A DNA stretch of 64,000 nucleotides, taken from contig JASANG010002193.1 of assembly GCA_030248215.1 (NCBI GenBank), forward strand, positions 184,785 to 248,784. The letters are read 5' to 3'. How positions within the stretch are numbered: position 1 is the stretch's first letter; each line of letters begins with the position of its first letter. Positions 45,101 to 50,907 of the stretch are shown piece by piece. Source of the stretch: Enoplolaimus lenunculus (Eukaryota; Nematoda; Enoplea; Enoplida; Thoracostomopsidae). The notes under the pieces are model-generated. The model saw only the letters and a list, made by a program, of their open reading frames with translations. It was not told where the DNA came from and searched no databases. Position numbers and translations under genes: made by a program.

Positions 45101-45774
45101 ACTCCAGAGCCTAGGCATGAACCTTGGCCTATGCCTAAGGGAACTTTTAAACCTAATCCTCAACTCGACTGAGCAGTAGAAGCCAACTGAAGAATTTGAA
45201 GTGGTGGAGATGGCATGGCAGAAGACGACCAAAATATTGGTTTTAGGGTATAAAATAATTGGTTTATCGTTCAAAATGGTTAAATGAGTTAGCGTTTTTA
45301 CCTAATAGAAATGAATACGGATTGGGAAACCTAATAGAAATGAATACGGATTGGGAAACCTAATAGAAATGAATACGGATTGGGAAACCTAATAGAAATG
45401 AATACGGATTGGGAAACCTAATAGAAATGAATACGGATTGCGAAACCTAATAGAAATGAATACGGATTGGGAAACCTAATAGAAATGAATACGGATTGGG
45501 AAACCTAATAGAAATGAATACGGATTGGGAAACCTTATAGAAATGAATAGATGACTCGATATAATTGTTCGGTAGAAAATTGTTTTTGAAAATTTTAGCA
45601 TTGGCACCAAACTCCGACAGCGCAACACGGTATCACCCACACCATTTTGTTTGTTCGTACTGCTTGAAAGCGTTGAATTTGAAAGGTACTTACAAAGAAC
45701 ATCAAAAGAAGCCGTATTGTCACGAATGCTTTTATCGACTTTACAGTGGGCCCGGGTTGATCGAGGGTATCTGA
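27109..45774 (+). CDS. Single-LIM-domain adhesion protein, paxillin/UNC-95-like, 8 core exons
   Basis: Exons joining in phase: 27108/27109-27300, 29134-29299, 29691-29809, 33662-33791, 36758-36827, 37361-37418, 44716-44815, 45599-45774, giving 336 aa if 30948-31433 is skipped. The last two exons encode one complete LIM domain. [14 protein letters not shown] and CHEC supply the eight zinc ligands, and GPCITA...[16 protein letters not shown] closely follows paxillin LIM4. C. elegans UNC-95, a dense-body/M-line muscle attachment protein of about 350 aa, also has a single C-terminal LIM domain of this kind, so UNC-95 is the best guess. [12 protein letters not shown] in exon 3 resembles a paxillin LD motif. 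The middle is Ser/Pro-rich ([28 protein letters not shown]), as in phosphorylated linkers. The ATG follows AG by one base (TTTTCTAG|aATG), fitting SL trans-splicing; an earlier exon cannot be excluded. AATAAA lies at 45863. Confidence 0.85.
27358..28014 (-). repeat. 25-bp satellite derived from CCTAAGC-like units, about 25 copies, intron 1 of the LIM gene
   Basis: The unit CCTAAAGTCTAAGCCAAAGC plus ATAAA is repeated head to tail about 25 times with few differences and some shortened units. CCTAAA, TCTAAGCC and CCAAAGC look like drifted copies of the nematode telomere hexamer fixed into a longer unit. It probably grew out of a T element: GGCCCATATCAGC lies just before it (about 27331) and CCTAATCC after. 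Confidence 0.95.
28435..28779. mobile_element. Family A MITE, intron 1 of the LIM gene
   Basis: Starts CTGTAGCGACCAAAATAAG after TA and ends ATTCGAGTCACTACAC before TA. Contains TCAATAGGAGTCCGTATCTC and CTCTGGAGAGGTCAAATAAA, in opposite orientation to 58286-58730. Confidence 0.8.
30301..30499 (-). mobile_element. Family T telomere-repeat element, LIM gene intron
   Basis: Left end GGAGAATGTAAAGAACTGGG, right end CAGATCTTTACATGGGCC. Perfect target duplication ATTATTTT at 30293-30300 and 30500-30507. CCTAAGCC blocks with an AATGAGCATA spacer. Confidence 0.9.
30948..31433 (+). CDS. Q/E/R-rich coiled-coil exon of the LIM gene, cassette or alternative terminal exon
   Basis: An open frame begins in phase 0 after an AG at 30946-30947, matching the phase-0 end of the preceding exon (29809). 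It encodes 161 residues to a TAA at 31433. It starts [11 protein letters not shown], then has a proline/serine patch, then about 90 residues of heptad-like E/Q/R/K sequence ([18 protein letters not shown] and onward) predicting a long coiled coil, then [13 protein letters not shown]. No good phase-0 donor is visible to join the next exon. It may therefore be an alternative 3'-terminal exon giving a LIM-less isoform, or a cassette with a weak donor such as CGC|GTACTC. The upstream acceptor lacks a pyrimidine tract. Codon pattern and length argue that it is real coding sequence. Confidence 0.65.
   Translation, partial: SSAHQFNWENKIRNERVEPQPQPPRSSGQRTTSVFTSNLYTFEQKTSDQQRQIYEEQRRREEKLRDEKQRQERIEKERQRDQQRQQRRKQYEEEQRRQQQQYEWMQQQLKLLQEEQHHKERVLKLQQSDSEPPTPPPHRHLAARFFEILSSLLLRNPFYRH
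31434..32555. other. LIM gene intron, no recognised exon
   Basis: Contains a GTGAGCGAAGCGAGCCAGAA phrase near 32010, shared with about 26480 and 22280, from a worn dispersed repeat. AATAAA-like sites occur at about 31888 and 31920 and could serve the exon ending at 31433. Confidence 0.45.
32556..32835. mobile_element. Family I foldback element (GCCCTATTCACACG ends), LIM gene intron
   Basis: Left end AAGCCCTATTAACACTTGCA, right end CACGTGTGAATAGGGCTTA. The inner GCAAGTTTTTGCTGCGAGAA is mirrored by GTTCTCGCAGCAAAAAC. A second copy lies at 41425-41704. Confidence 0.8.
33436..33637. repeat. 50-bp minisatellite, four copies, each with a TGACGTCA site
   Basis: Units at 50-bp steps carry TGATACATGTTTGTTTGTGG and AATATGACGTCAATTTTCAC. 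The palindrome TGACGTCA occurs at 33465, 33515, 33565 and 33615; it is the consensus CRE bound by CREB/ATF bZIP proteins. The array ends about 25 bp before the exon starting at 33662. Confidence 0.95.
34363..34764. mobile_element. hAT-like MITE, LIM gene intron
   Basis: Left end CATGGTTCCATCGGAATTCC; right end CGGTTGGAACCCTG, its inverted partner (CAGGGTTCC type). Flanks GTACATAT and GTATATAT form an 8-bp duplication with one mismatch. The interior repeats GATTCCGG motifs. Confidence 0.65.
35766..35992 (-). mobile_element. Family P element, diverged copy with tRNA-like core
   Basis: Contains GCTAGGATTCGAGCCACAAA and CTCGGCTATAGGAGCTAGAT (B-box and A-box regions on the minus strand), ending CTATGTGAGAATGGGTTAA. 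The core differs from the two copies near 11-12 kb, so the family is not a single recent burst. Confidence 0.55.
36092..36338. mobile_element. Family C foldback element (GAGTTGATTAATCAACTC), LIM gene intron
   Basis: Left end CCTGTAAATTCCAGTGAGTT, right end ACTCACTGGAATTTACAG: a long near-perfect inverted repeat with many AACTCA/TGAGTT steps inside. Further copies at 55948, 56673 and 57623. Confidence 0.8.
36560..36670. repeat. (TTTA)n microsatellite
   Basis: Tetranucleotide TTTA runs with a few interruptions, about 90 bp before the exon at 36758. Confidence 0.95.
36985..37185. mobile_element. Family G repeat (CACAAATGTGT ends), LIM gene intron
   Basis: Shares with 54397-54605 the phrases TTTTCAAATTCACTA, TTGCAGTTGTTGAACTCAAA, GTTACAAGACCTATCGCCAA and CTGGTGA. 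Ends are AAATGTGTACA-like and inverted. Confidence 0.6.
37640..37985. mobile_element. Family M element, LIM gene intron
   Basis: Left end AACCAAGAGTGCATGATACA, then GTGTGTTTTTGGCCGACCC, TTATGTAGGGAGGGGGGCAG, TGACCCCCACACTAAATTAG and the inverted right part GTTGCACACTCTTGTAA. It follows the exon at 37361-37418 within 250 bp. Confidence 0.7.
38060..38333 (-). mobile_element. Family T telomere-repeat element, LIM gene intron
   Basis: Left end TGTTAATGTAAAGAACAGGG, right end CTGATCTTTACATGGGCC. Perfect target duplication AGCGAAGT at 38052-38059 and 38334-38341. Four CCTAAG-type blocks with AATGAGCATATTC spacers. The open frame through it (HIPKPKPK) is a repeat translation. Confidence 0.9.
38367..38430. 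repeat. 32-bp tandem duplication
   Basis: TTGAGTTTGAATGGAACACC plus GCTATATTGTTT occurs twice in a row, directly after a T element. Confidence 0.9.
38431..39866. other. LIM gene intron, no recognised feature
   Basis: AT-rich sequence with no exon, telomere-type element or clear inverted repeat. The small open frames show no protein-like pattern. Confidence 0.5.
39867..40494. mobile_element. Possible inverted-repeat element (AGGGTCGGTCTTA ends)
   Basis: TAGGGTCGGTCTTAACAA at about 39867 and its inverse GCTAAGACCGACCCTG ending at 40494 could be the ends of a 0.6-kb element. No clear target duplication and no second copy seen. Confidence 0.4.
41041..41187. mobile_element. Family D element, LIM gene intron
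   Basis: Starts GACCGGTAGCCAGCTCACC; contains TTACAAGCAAGGTTCATGAT and ends TGCCCCCCTCTGGTATTGGTC. Diverged ends. Confidence 0.65.
41425..41704. mobile_element. Family I foldback element, second copy
   Basis: Left end AAAGTCCTATTCACACATGC, right end ACGTGTGGATTAGACTTTA. Interior closely follows 32556-32835 (TTTTTGCTGCGAGAACTT, TTGCAGCCGC, TCATTGGCTG). Confidence 0.8.
42083..42230. mobile_element. Family D element, degenerate
   Basis: GACGGTAACCAGCTTAACAT at the left, GGGGTGCCCAAA and CCGGAGGGGGTCAAATTT inside. Similarity is clear only in the left half. Confidence 0.4.
42606..42767 (-). mobile_element. Family T telomere-repeat element, LIM gene intron
   Basis: Left end GGCCTATGTACAGAACAGGG, right end CTGATCTTTACTGTGGCC. 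A short CCTAAGC block. GGTATATTT before the left end recurs about 9 bp after the right end, a possible shifted duplication. Confidence 0.75.
43713..44033. mobile_element. Family H element, best-preserved copy
   Basis: Left end TGGCTGGGTTTTTGAAACC, right end TTCTAGAAACCCAGCC, an inverted pair. Interior AAGTAATTACTTAACCATTT and CATACTAACCTTGGTTCAAT. Copies near 11623 and 14860. Confidence 0.75.
44034..44715. other. LIM gene intron upstream of the first LIM exon, nothing recognised
   Basis: No element or exon recognised. The acceptor TTAATTGCAG at 44706-44715 ends the stretch. Confidence 0.5.
44935..45170. repeat. Degenerate telomere-like (CCTAAGC) tract in the last LIM intron
   Basis: Scattered CCTAGACTTAAATC, CCTACGTCTTAGC, CCTAAGTTTAAGG and CCTATGCCTAAGG strings resemble worn family T interior, but without recognisable ends. 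Confidence 0.4.
45301..45550. repeat. 29-bp minisatellite, eight full copies and a partial one
   Basis: The unit starts CCTAATAGAAATGAATACGG and ends ATTGGGAAA; copies are almost identical (one GCGAAA, one CTTATAG). It ends about 49 bp before the final LIM exon. Confidence 0.95.
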
Positions 45775-45862
45775 GAATCTGTTCCTGAGAAAGTAAAAGT
45801 TAAAATAATTTTTCAACGTTCAAAAGTTTATTATTAAGTTTTTAAACAAATGCTCAAATTAA

Positions 45863-45868
45863 AATAAA
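45863..45868 (+). terminator. Polyadenylation signal AATAAA of the LIM gene
   Basis: AATAAA about 90 bp after the LIM-gene stop codon, a normal distance for a short nematode 3'UTR. Confidence 0.6.
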
Positions 45869-46273
45869 AGTTTAAAAATTCTTGAAATTAAAATTTTAAT
45901 ATTGAGCGAATTCCTCAGCGGGTATCCCCGTTAGGAGTCCAACGGAACCTTTCCGCCGGGTGGACTGGGGTAGTCTAGGAAGTTCTTATTCCTGACAAAT
46001 TGTCGAACTAAAATTGAACACTTTTCTAACCAAATCAACGGCTTAGCAGAACTGACATATTTAGGAAGGCAAAAATTTCAGACGGCTTACAGGAACTTTG
46101 CATAATTTAGAAGCGGAACCAGACTGTCATCGGATGTCAAAACTTTCAATAATTGGCTGAACAAATTTAAACAAAATTCTAACTTTTGAACAAGCAATAC
46201 GCTCGATGTCTGATCTATATTATTAAAGCTAAAACCTACAATTTATATGAATACTTTTGGGCATCATTACAAC
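45869..46273. other. Intergenic stretch after the LIM gene, nothing recognised
   Basis: Contains a C/G-richer patch (CCTCAGCGGGTATCCCC... TTCCGCCGGGTGG, about 45914-45964) of unknown nature; otherwise AT-rich non-coding. Confidence 0.45.
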
Positions 46274-46475
46274 GGCCCATGTATATATAGAACAGGGCCG
46301 GATTGTTTTCTGAAAGGGCTACAATAGAGTCAGTTTCAGCTTTTAGACTAATTTTTATGCTTGGGCTTAGGCTTAGGCTTCGGAATTGGCTCATACATGC
46401 GCTTAGGCTTAGGCTTAGGCTTAGGCTTAGGAATATGTTTATACTACTGTTCCGGTCCTGTTCTCTACGTGGGCC
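46274..46475 (+). mobile_element. Family T telomere-repeat element
   Basis: Left end GGCCCATGTATATATAGAAC, right end CCTGTTCTCTACGTGGGCC. Flanks ATTACAAC and ATTACAGC give an 8-bp duplication with one mismatch. Two TTAGGC blocks. Confidence 0.85.
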
Positions 46476-46862
46476 ATTACAGCAATGAAAAATAAATTTG
46501 TTTCGTAAAATGATTTGAAATATATTGTCATCTCGAATCTAGCGGCCGCTGGGTCTATTTTTCTTAATAAACCAATTTGAAATGAATTAAAATTACTTAA
46601 AAATAAACACGAGTCTTTGATTCAAATTTTGTCCATTACCGAGATTTTGGGGCAGATATCACTCAATCTTTTGTTTAGATTTTTGATGCAATTCTCGTTT
46701 AAAAGGGTTCCAGTAAACTTTGTTTGGGGGTTTTTATGCTTGAACCCGAATCGAAACTGTTTCGACGGAAGTAAACACGGAAACGAAAAAAATTATTTTG
46801 GCCAGTTTTTGATGATGCCGATTTTTTGGTTGGAACCCTGAGGTATTGGGTTTCCGCTCAAC

Positions 46863-47018
46863 GGCCCATGTAAAGATCAGCTTTAGACGAATTGCTTGGA
46901 GGCTTAGGCTTAGGTTTAGGCCTGAGTATATGCTGATTCTTACGCTTAGGCTTAGGCTTCGGTTTAGGCTTAGGAATATGCTTATAATACTGTTCTGCCC
47001 TTGTCCTTTACGCTGGCC
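46863..47018 (+). mobile_element. Family T telomere-repeat element with internal deletion
   Basis: Left end GGCCCATGTAAAGATCAG runs straight into CTTTAGACGAATTGCTTGG, so the GGCGGAAC...AAGCTTAAG segment is missing. Right end CTTGTCCTTTACGCTGGCC. Perfect target duplication CGCTCAAC at 46855-46862 and 47019-47026. Confidence 0.88.
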
Positions 47019-47235
47019 CGCTCAACTATGCTTTACTATTATGTACCGTGATTTGTAAATTTTTGTATTCGTGCATTCTTTGGCTAAAGTGCGTGCCCGT
47101 AGTCAGAGGGAACCAGGGATTTGTTGTCGTCTTAACGAAAACTGCCTATGTCTGCTAAAAGGATTTGCCTCGCATATATGTACTGCCAAATTTGTAACAG
47201 ACCTGCGGCAACGAACACATCACTGCCGTAGCACC

Positions 47236-47580
47236 AGTGCAAGAATATTCCTAAGCTGAAGCCTAAGCATAGGCGTAAGGATAAGCCTATGCATAAGCCT
47301 AAGCCAAAGCGTAAAGTAAAAGCCTGTCCTTAAGCCTAAGAGTAAAGATAATCCTATACCTAAGCCTAAGCCTAACCGTAAAGATAAGCGTATAATTAAG
47401 CTTTAAGCCTATAACTAAAGATAAGCATATACTTAATGCCTGAACGTAAGCGTAAGTATAAGCGTAAGGATAAGCTTACGCCAAAGCTTAAGCCTAAGCC
47501 TAAGCAAAAAATAGTCAAAAGCTTAAGCATACTTTATAGTAGTCCCAAGTCAAAAAGGTCCACTCCTGATCTATACATGA
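47236..47580 (-). mobile_element. Family T-like tract with a long diverged CCTAAGC block
   Basis: About 280 bp of CCTAAGCATAAGCGTAAGGA-type sequence, followed by AAAAGCTTAAGCATACTTTA and ACTCCTGATCTATACATG. The left end is missing or unrecognisable. Confidence 0.65.
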
Positions 47581-48264
47581 ACACAAGTTAACTACAGTTT
47601 ACTAACGAGGTAAACGTTAAGTTGTTAATCCCTGAATAATAACAATAAATATAAAGAAAACCATATAATTTCTACTTTATTCATAAACCTTAAACTAAGT
47701 TTAAGCGTTAAGTCACCCTTAAACATAATCCGGCTTTAGAAGTTTACCCTGGTCAAACGCAAAGAAGATTTCAGTGCTGTAGATGGTGTGACCCTCGGAT
47801 TAGATTCAGTTCAACCTGATTTTGTGCAACCTCAGAATTGTCTCAAGTCTAAGCTGAAGCCTAATCCTATAAGTTTTGGATTGCTCTCTAATACAACTGA
47901 CTTGATGATAGGTAACCCTTGTGTACACGGTTGGAGCAGCCACCACCATACCAAATGGGGCGCCCATCCATCAGAGGTCCTCCACCCTAACTGGTTGAAA
48001 CAAAACCTGCCGAAGTTTTGAGATATGTCTGGCTTCTCGCTCGTTTCGCTCGCGAGTATTTGACACTGTTGTGCCTTTCCGTGATTTTTAAAATAACTTT
48101 TAGACACCACACAGACCTTACAATAACCACAAGTGTATCCATTTGTACGTTGGGGGCACCCACTGGTGTTTGGAGGGCCCACCCCTATCTGCTACGGCGC
48201 TGCTTGTGTATAAATTAAATTGCATACATTAGCCCGTGTTTGCTTTGAGGGGCGCACCATATTT
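47581..48264. other. Intergenic stretch, no gene recognised
   Basis: Includes a G/C-richer section (about 47925-48190) that reads open on both strands (for example PNTSGCPQRTNGYTCG on minus). It has no recognisable family or splice structure and is more likely a worn element (CTTCTCGCTCGTTTCGCTCG phrase at about 48030). Confidence 0.4.
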
Positions 48265-48455
48265 CGACCCATGTACGGATCAGGGGCTGACCGTTTCTCC
48301 GTGTGTAAACTAAGTTTTTTTTGCTTAGGCTTAAAATTACTCTCAACCTTAGGGGTAGGTATAAGCTTATAATTAGGTTTTGGCTTGGCTTTAGGAGTAT
48401 GCTTGTATATATTACTGTTGCACGCCTCAAAGTAGCAACGCCCATATTATATGAA
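48265..48455 (+). mobile_element. Family T telomere-repeat element, degenerate
   Basis: Left end GACCCATGTACGGATCAGGG; few TTAGGC units remain; right side TTGCACGCCTCAAAGTAGC. Confidence 0.6.
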
Positions 48456-48522
48456 CGCATTTTGTAAATTATGCTTTTTAATTGCAGTTTGTGTCTTTTA
48501 TGTAAACTTTGATACACTTTGT

Positions 48523-48719
48523 GGTCAATGTAAAGAATAGTGACTGAACAGTATTATAAGCATATTCCTAAGCCTAACCATAAGATTAAGCCTAAGCCTA
48601 AAGATAAAAATGAGCATATTCCTGAGCCTAAGCCAAGCCAGAAATTTGTCTAAAGCTTTAAGCTTTAATCTTTTCTAGTCCCACAGAAAAACTCTTCGCC
48701 CCTGATCTTTACATGGGCC
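48523..48719 (-). mobile_element. Family T telomere-repeat element
   Basis: Left end GGTCAATGTAAAGAATAGTG, right end CTGATCTTTACATGGGCC. Flanks CACTTTGT and AACTTTGG are a loose 8-bp match. ATTATAAGCATATTCCTAAG and CTAGTCCCACAGAAAAAC segments are clear. Confidence 0.85.
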
Positions 48720-48936
48720 AACTTTGGAATTTAGTTGGTAACTGCGTAATCTTTGATGTTTTTATGAAAAAAAATAATAAACATTTACGATTTTGTAGCG
48801 GTTTTAAAAAAACAACAACAATTTTGCCAACGGAAAACAACGCAAAATTAGCAAAAAATGCAAGTTTGGTGCTTTATTTCGAACAAAAAATAGATTTTCG
48901 GTTTCGGTATCTAAAATTATATCGAAACTTTTAGGG

Positions 48937-49070
48937 TGGCACTATACTTGCCGTATGGCTCGGTCCGCCGCCGTCTGTCGAAGTACGTCAACTTGTGGTA
49001 TCGTACGTAACTTCGAACAGCGCCGGACGTTACTGGACGGCGCCGTACGACAAGTATAGCGCCACTCCAA
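48937..49070. mobile_element. Family J foldback (GTGGCGCTATACTTG ends)
   Basis: Left TGGCACTATACTTGCCGTAT, right CCGTACGACAAGTATAGCGC, an inverted pair. A half copy occurs at about 62276-62305. Confidence 0.6.
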
Positions 49071-49256
49071 CTTCTTTTATTTCTATAACGCTAACGAAAA
49101 CGGAAACGGACACCGAGTTTTACAGGAAACGGGAAACGGATATCCGGTTACACCCTGGTGGTAACGTATTCTTACCTGTATTATCGAGCGAACATTAAGG
49201 TTTGAGCTTGTTCTGCCTTACCTATCGCTTAGAAATACAATAATGTGTTATACTTT

Positions 49257-49410
49257 GGCTCAAGTATAGATCACGGCATGCGTTTTTTCGAGGAACTGCA
49301 ACAGAGTAAGCTTAAGTTTTAAGAGTAAATTTTTTTGATAAGCCTAGGCTCAAGCTGAAGTATTGACTTTTATACTGAGGCCTAGGCTTCGGGTTAGGTT
49401 ACGCCATGAT
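49257..49410 (+). mobile_element. Family T telomere-repeat element, remnant
   Basis: Left end GGCTCAAGTATAGATCACGG, then AGAGTAAGCTTAAGTTTTAA and decayed GCCTAGGCTCAAGC units; the right end is lost. Confidence 0.5.
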
Positions 49411-49572
49411 GTAAACAGTGGTCAATATTTTCAGAATATTTTTAAACAAGAAATTGTTAGGTTATGTGTTCACTCTTCAACCAGCATTTTAAGGGGCAAA
49501 TTAAATATCAGAAATTTCACATTGAATTCTACGTGACTTATATGCGGCTAAATTTGTGAAACGGTTTACGAG

Positions 49573-50008
49573 CAGGGTGCAAGCAGAATTATAAAATACC
49601 GGATCTGGAACCGAATACGGGAAGAAAATACCGGAACCGGAAACGGAGCCGGAAAACAAAAAACACTTGTTACCAAAAAATTTGTTTTTAACTCTAAAAA
49701 CTTTTAAAAGAGCAAATACATCATTTAGAATGCCAAAATCCAGAACTAAATGCAGTGGCTGGAAACGTATGATAACTTATGGAGTATGTCACGAATTGAA
49801 AGTTTTGGCAATACACGATCAGACCATTTTAGAAAAATATAAGTTAGAATAATATGCCAATTTTTTTAAAAATTTTAGAATGAGAAAAATTTCCAATATC
49901 GAAAATACCGGAACATTCCGGTGGAAAAATAGCTGATTTATTGCCGGAACGGAATAGTGAAAAATACCAGATTTCCCTACCGGAACCGTAATCCCGGGTG
50001 CAGCCTGT
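49573..50008. mobile_element. hAT-like MITE
   Basis: Left end CAGGGTGCAAGCAG, right end CCCGGGTGCAGCCTG, inverted. Flanks TTTACGAG and TTTTCGAG form an 8-bp duplication with one mismatch. The interior repeats ACCGGAACCG. A related right end lies near 29600-29655. Confidence 0.65.
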
Positions 50009-50508
50009 TTTCGAGCAATAAATATGAAAATATATATGCATAGGATAATTGTAGTTCATAAACATAGTAAAAAATTTGACCTTTTTTACTAAACGAAAAA
50101 CAAAATGGACAAAGCCTAAATCATACATAAAACCCAAATTCAATTATTTGCGTGCTTTTCCCAAAAAGAAAGGTAACTCCGCGTCATTGAAATATTGGTG
50201 CTAATATATTTATTTTTGCAAATATATATAATTAAAGCTGGAATGCTCCACGTGCGTATTCTCGCACTACTCCAGGTGATCTTTATCAAAAATAAAATAT
50301 GGCATATATTTCGACAGTTTTGTTATTTTATATAGTTCCAAGTCGAATATTGTATAAGTTTGTTTATGTCAGCTATATCACATTTTTATGTGCGCTTGCG
50401 AGAAATATAATTGCGTCTGTATAGCAAATATTGCAACCACGTTGACTAGTTTGTGCTAAAGATAGTATTTGAAAATTTTTCCATTGGATGCTGAAAGGAT
50501 TGAAGACT
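50009..50508. other. Intergenic stretch, nothing recognised
   Basis: AT-rich; a phrase AAAGCTGGAATGCTCCACGT...GCGTATT near 50235 resembles those at about 16290 and 38735 (CACATACGTATTTTGAGC), marking another dispersed repeat of unknown type. Confidence 0.4.
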
Positions 50509-50689
50509 AGTTTTAAGGCCGTCCCGGTTTATGGCGGGTCTGTAAACGAGTAGGCTTACATTCTAGACTACATATTTTTGCTTAGGCTTAGGCTAAGGCT
50601 TAGGAATACGCTTTTGCAACACTTTGGCTTAAGCTTAGGCTTAGAAATACGCTTAATCTACTGTTACGGCCTTAAAAGTAACATTGACC
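50509..50689 (+). mobile_element. Family T2 telomere-repeat element
   Basis: GGCCGTCCCGGTTTATGGCG at the left (the outer GGCCCATGT end has gone), TTAGGC units at about 50582-50645, right end CTTAAAAGTAACATTGACCG. This is the best copy for T2 interior comparison. Confidence 0.6.
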
Positions 50690-50907
50690 GCAGACTCGGT
50701 GAGGGCGTCGTTTGATTTCATTAAATATTATGAATCAATTTTGTTCAGTTAAAACCATATTGATTGGTTTTAGGTCGTTTCAAACGTACATTGCATAATG
50801 GGCCAAAAATGCATAGAGTGCCTAATTCGTCACTTGCTGAACAATATCTAGTAATTATTGGAAACTAATTTGTAATCCTTTAAAGCCGACTTGATTTCAC
50901 ACGACTC

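Noticed and set aside
47788-48182. Overlapping open frames on both strands in a G/C-richer patch
   Set aside because: No family similarity, no splice logic, and a shared CTCGCTCGTTTCGCTCG phrase with other dispersed repeats.
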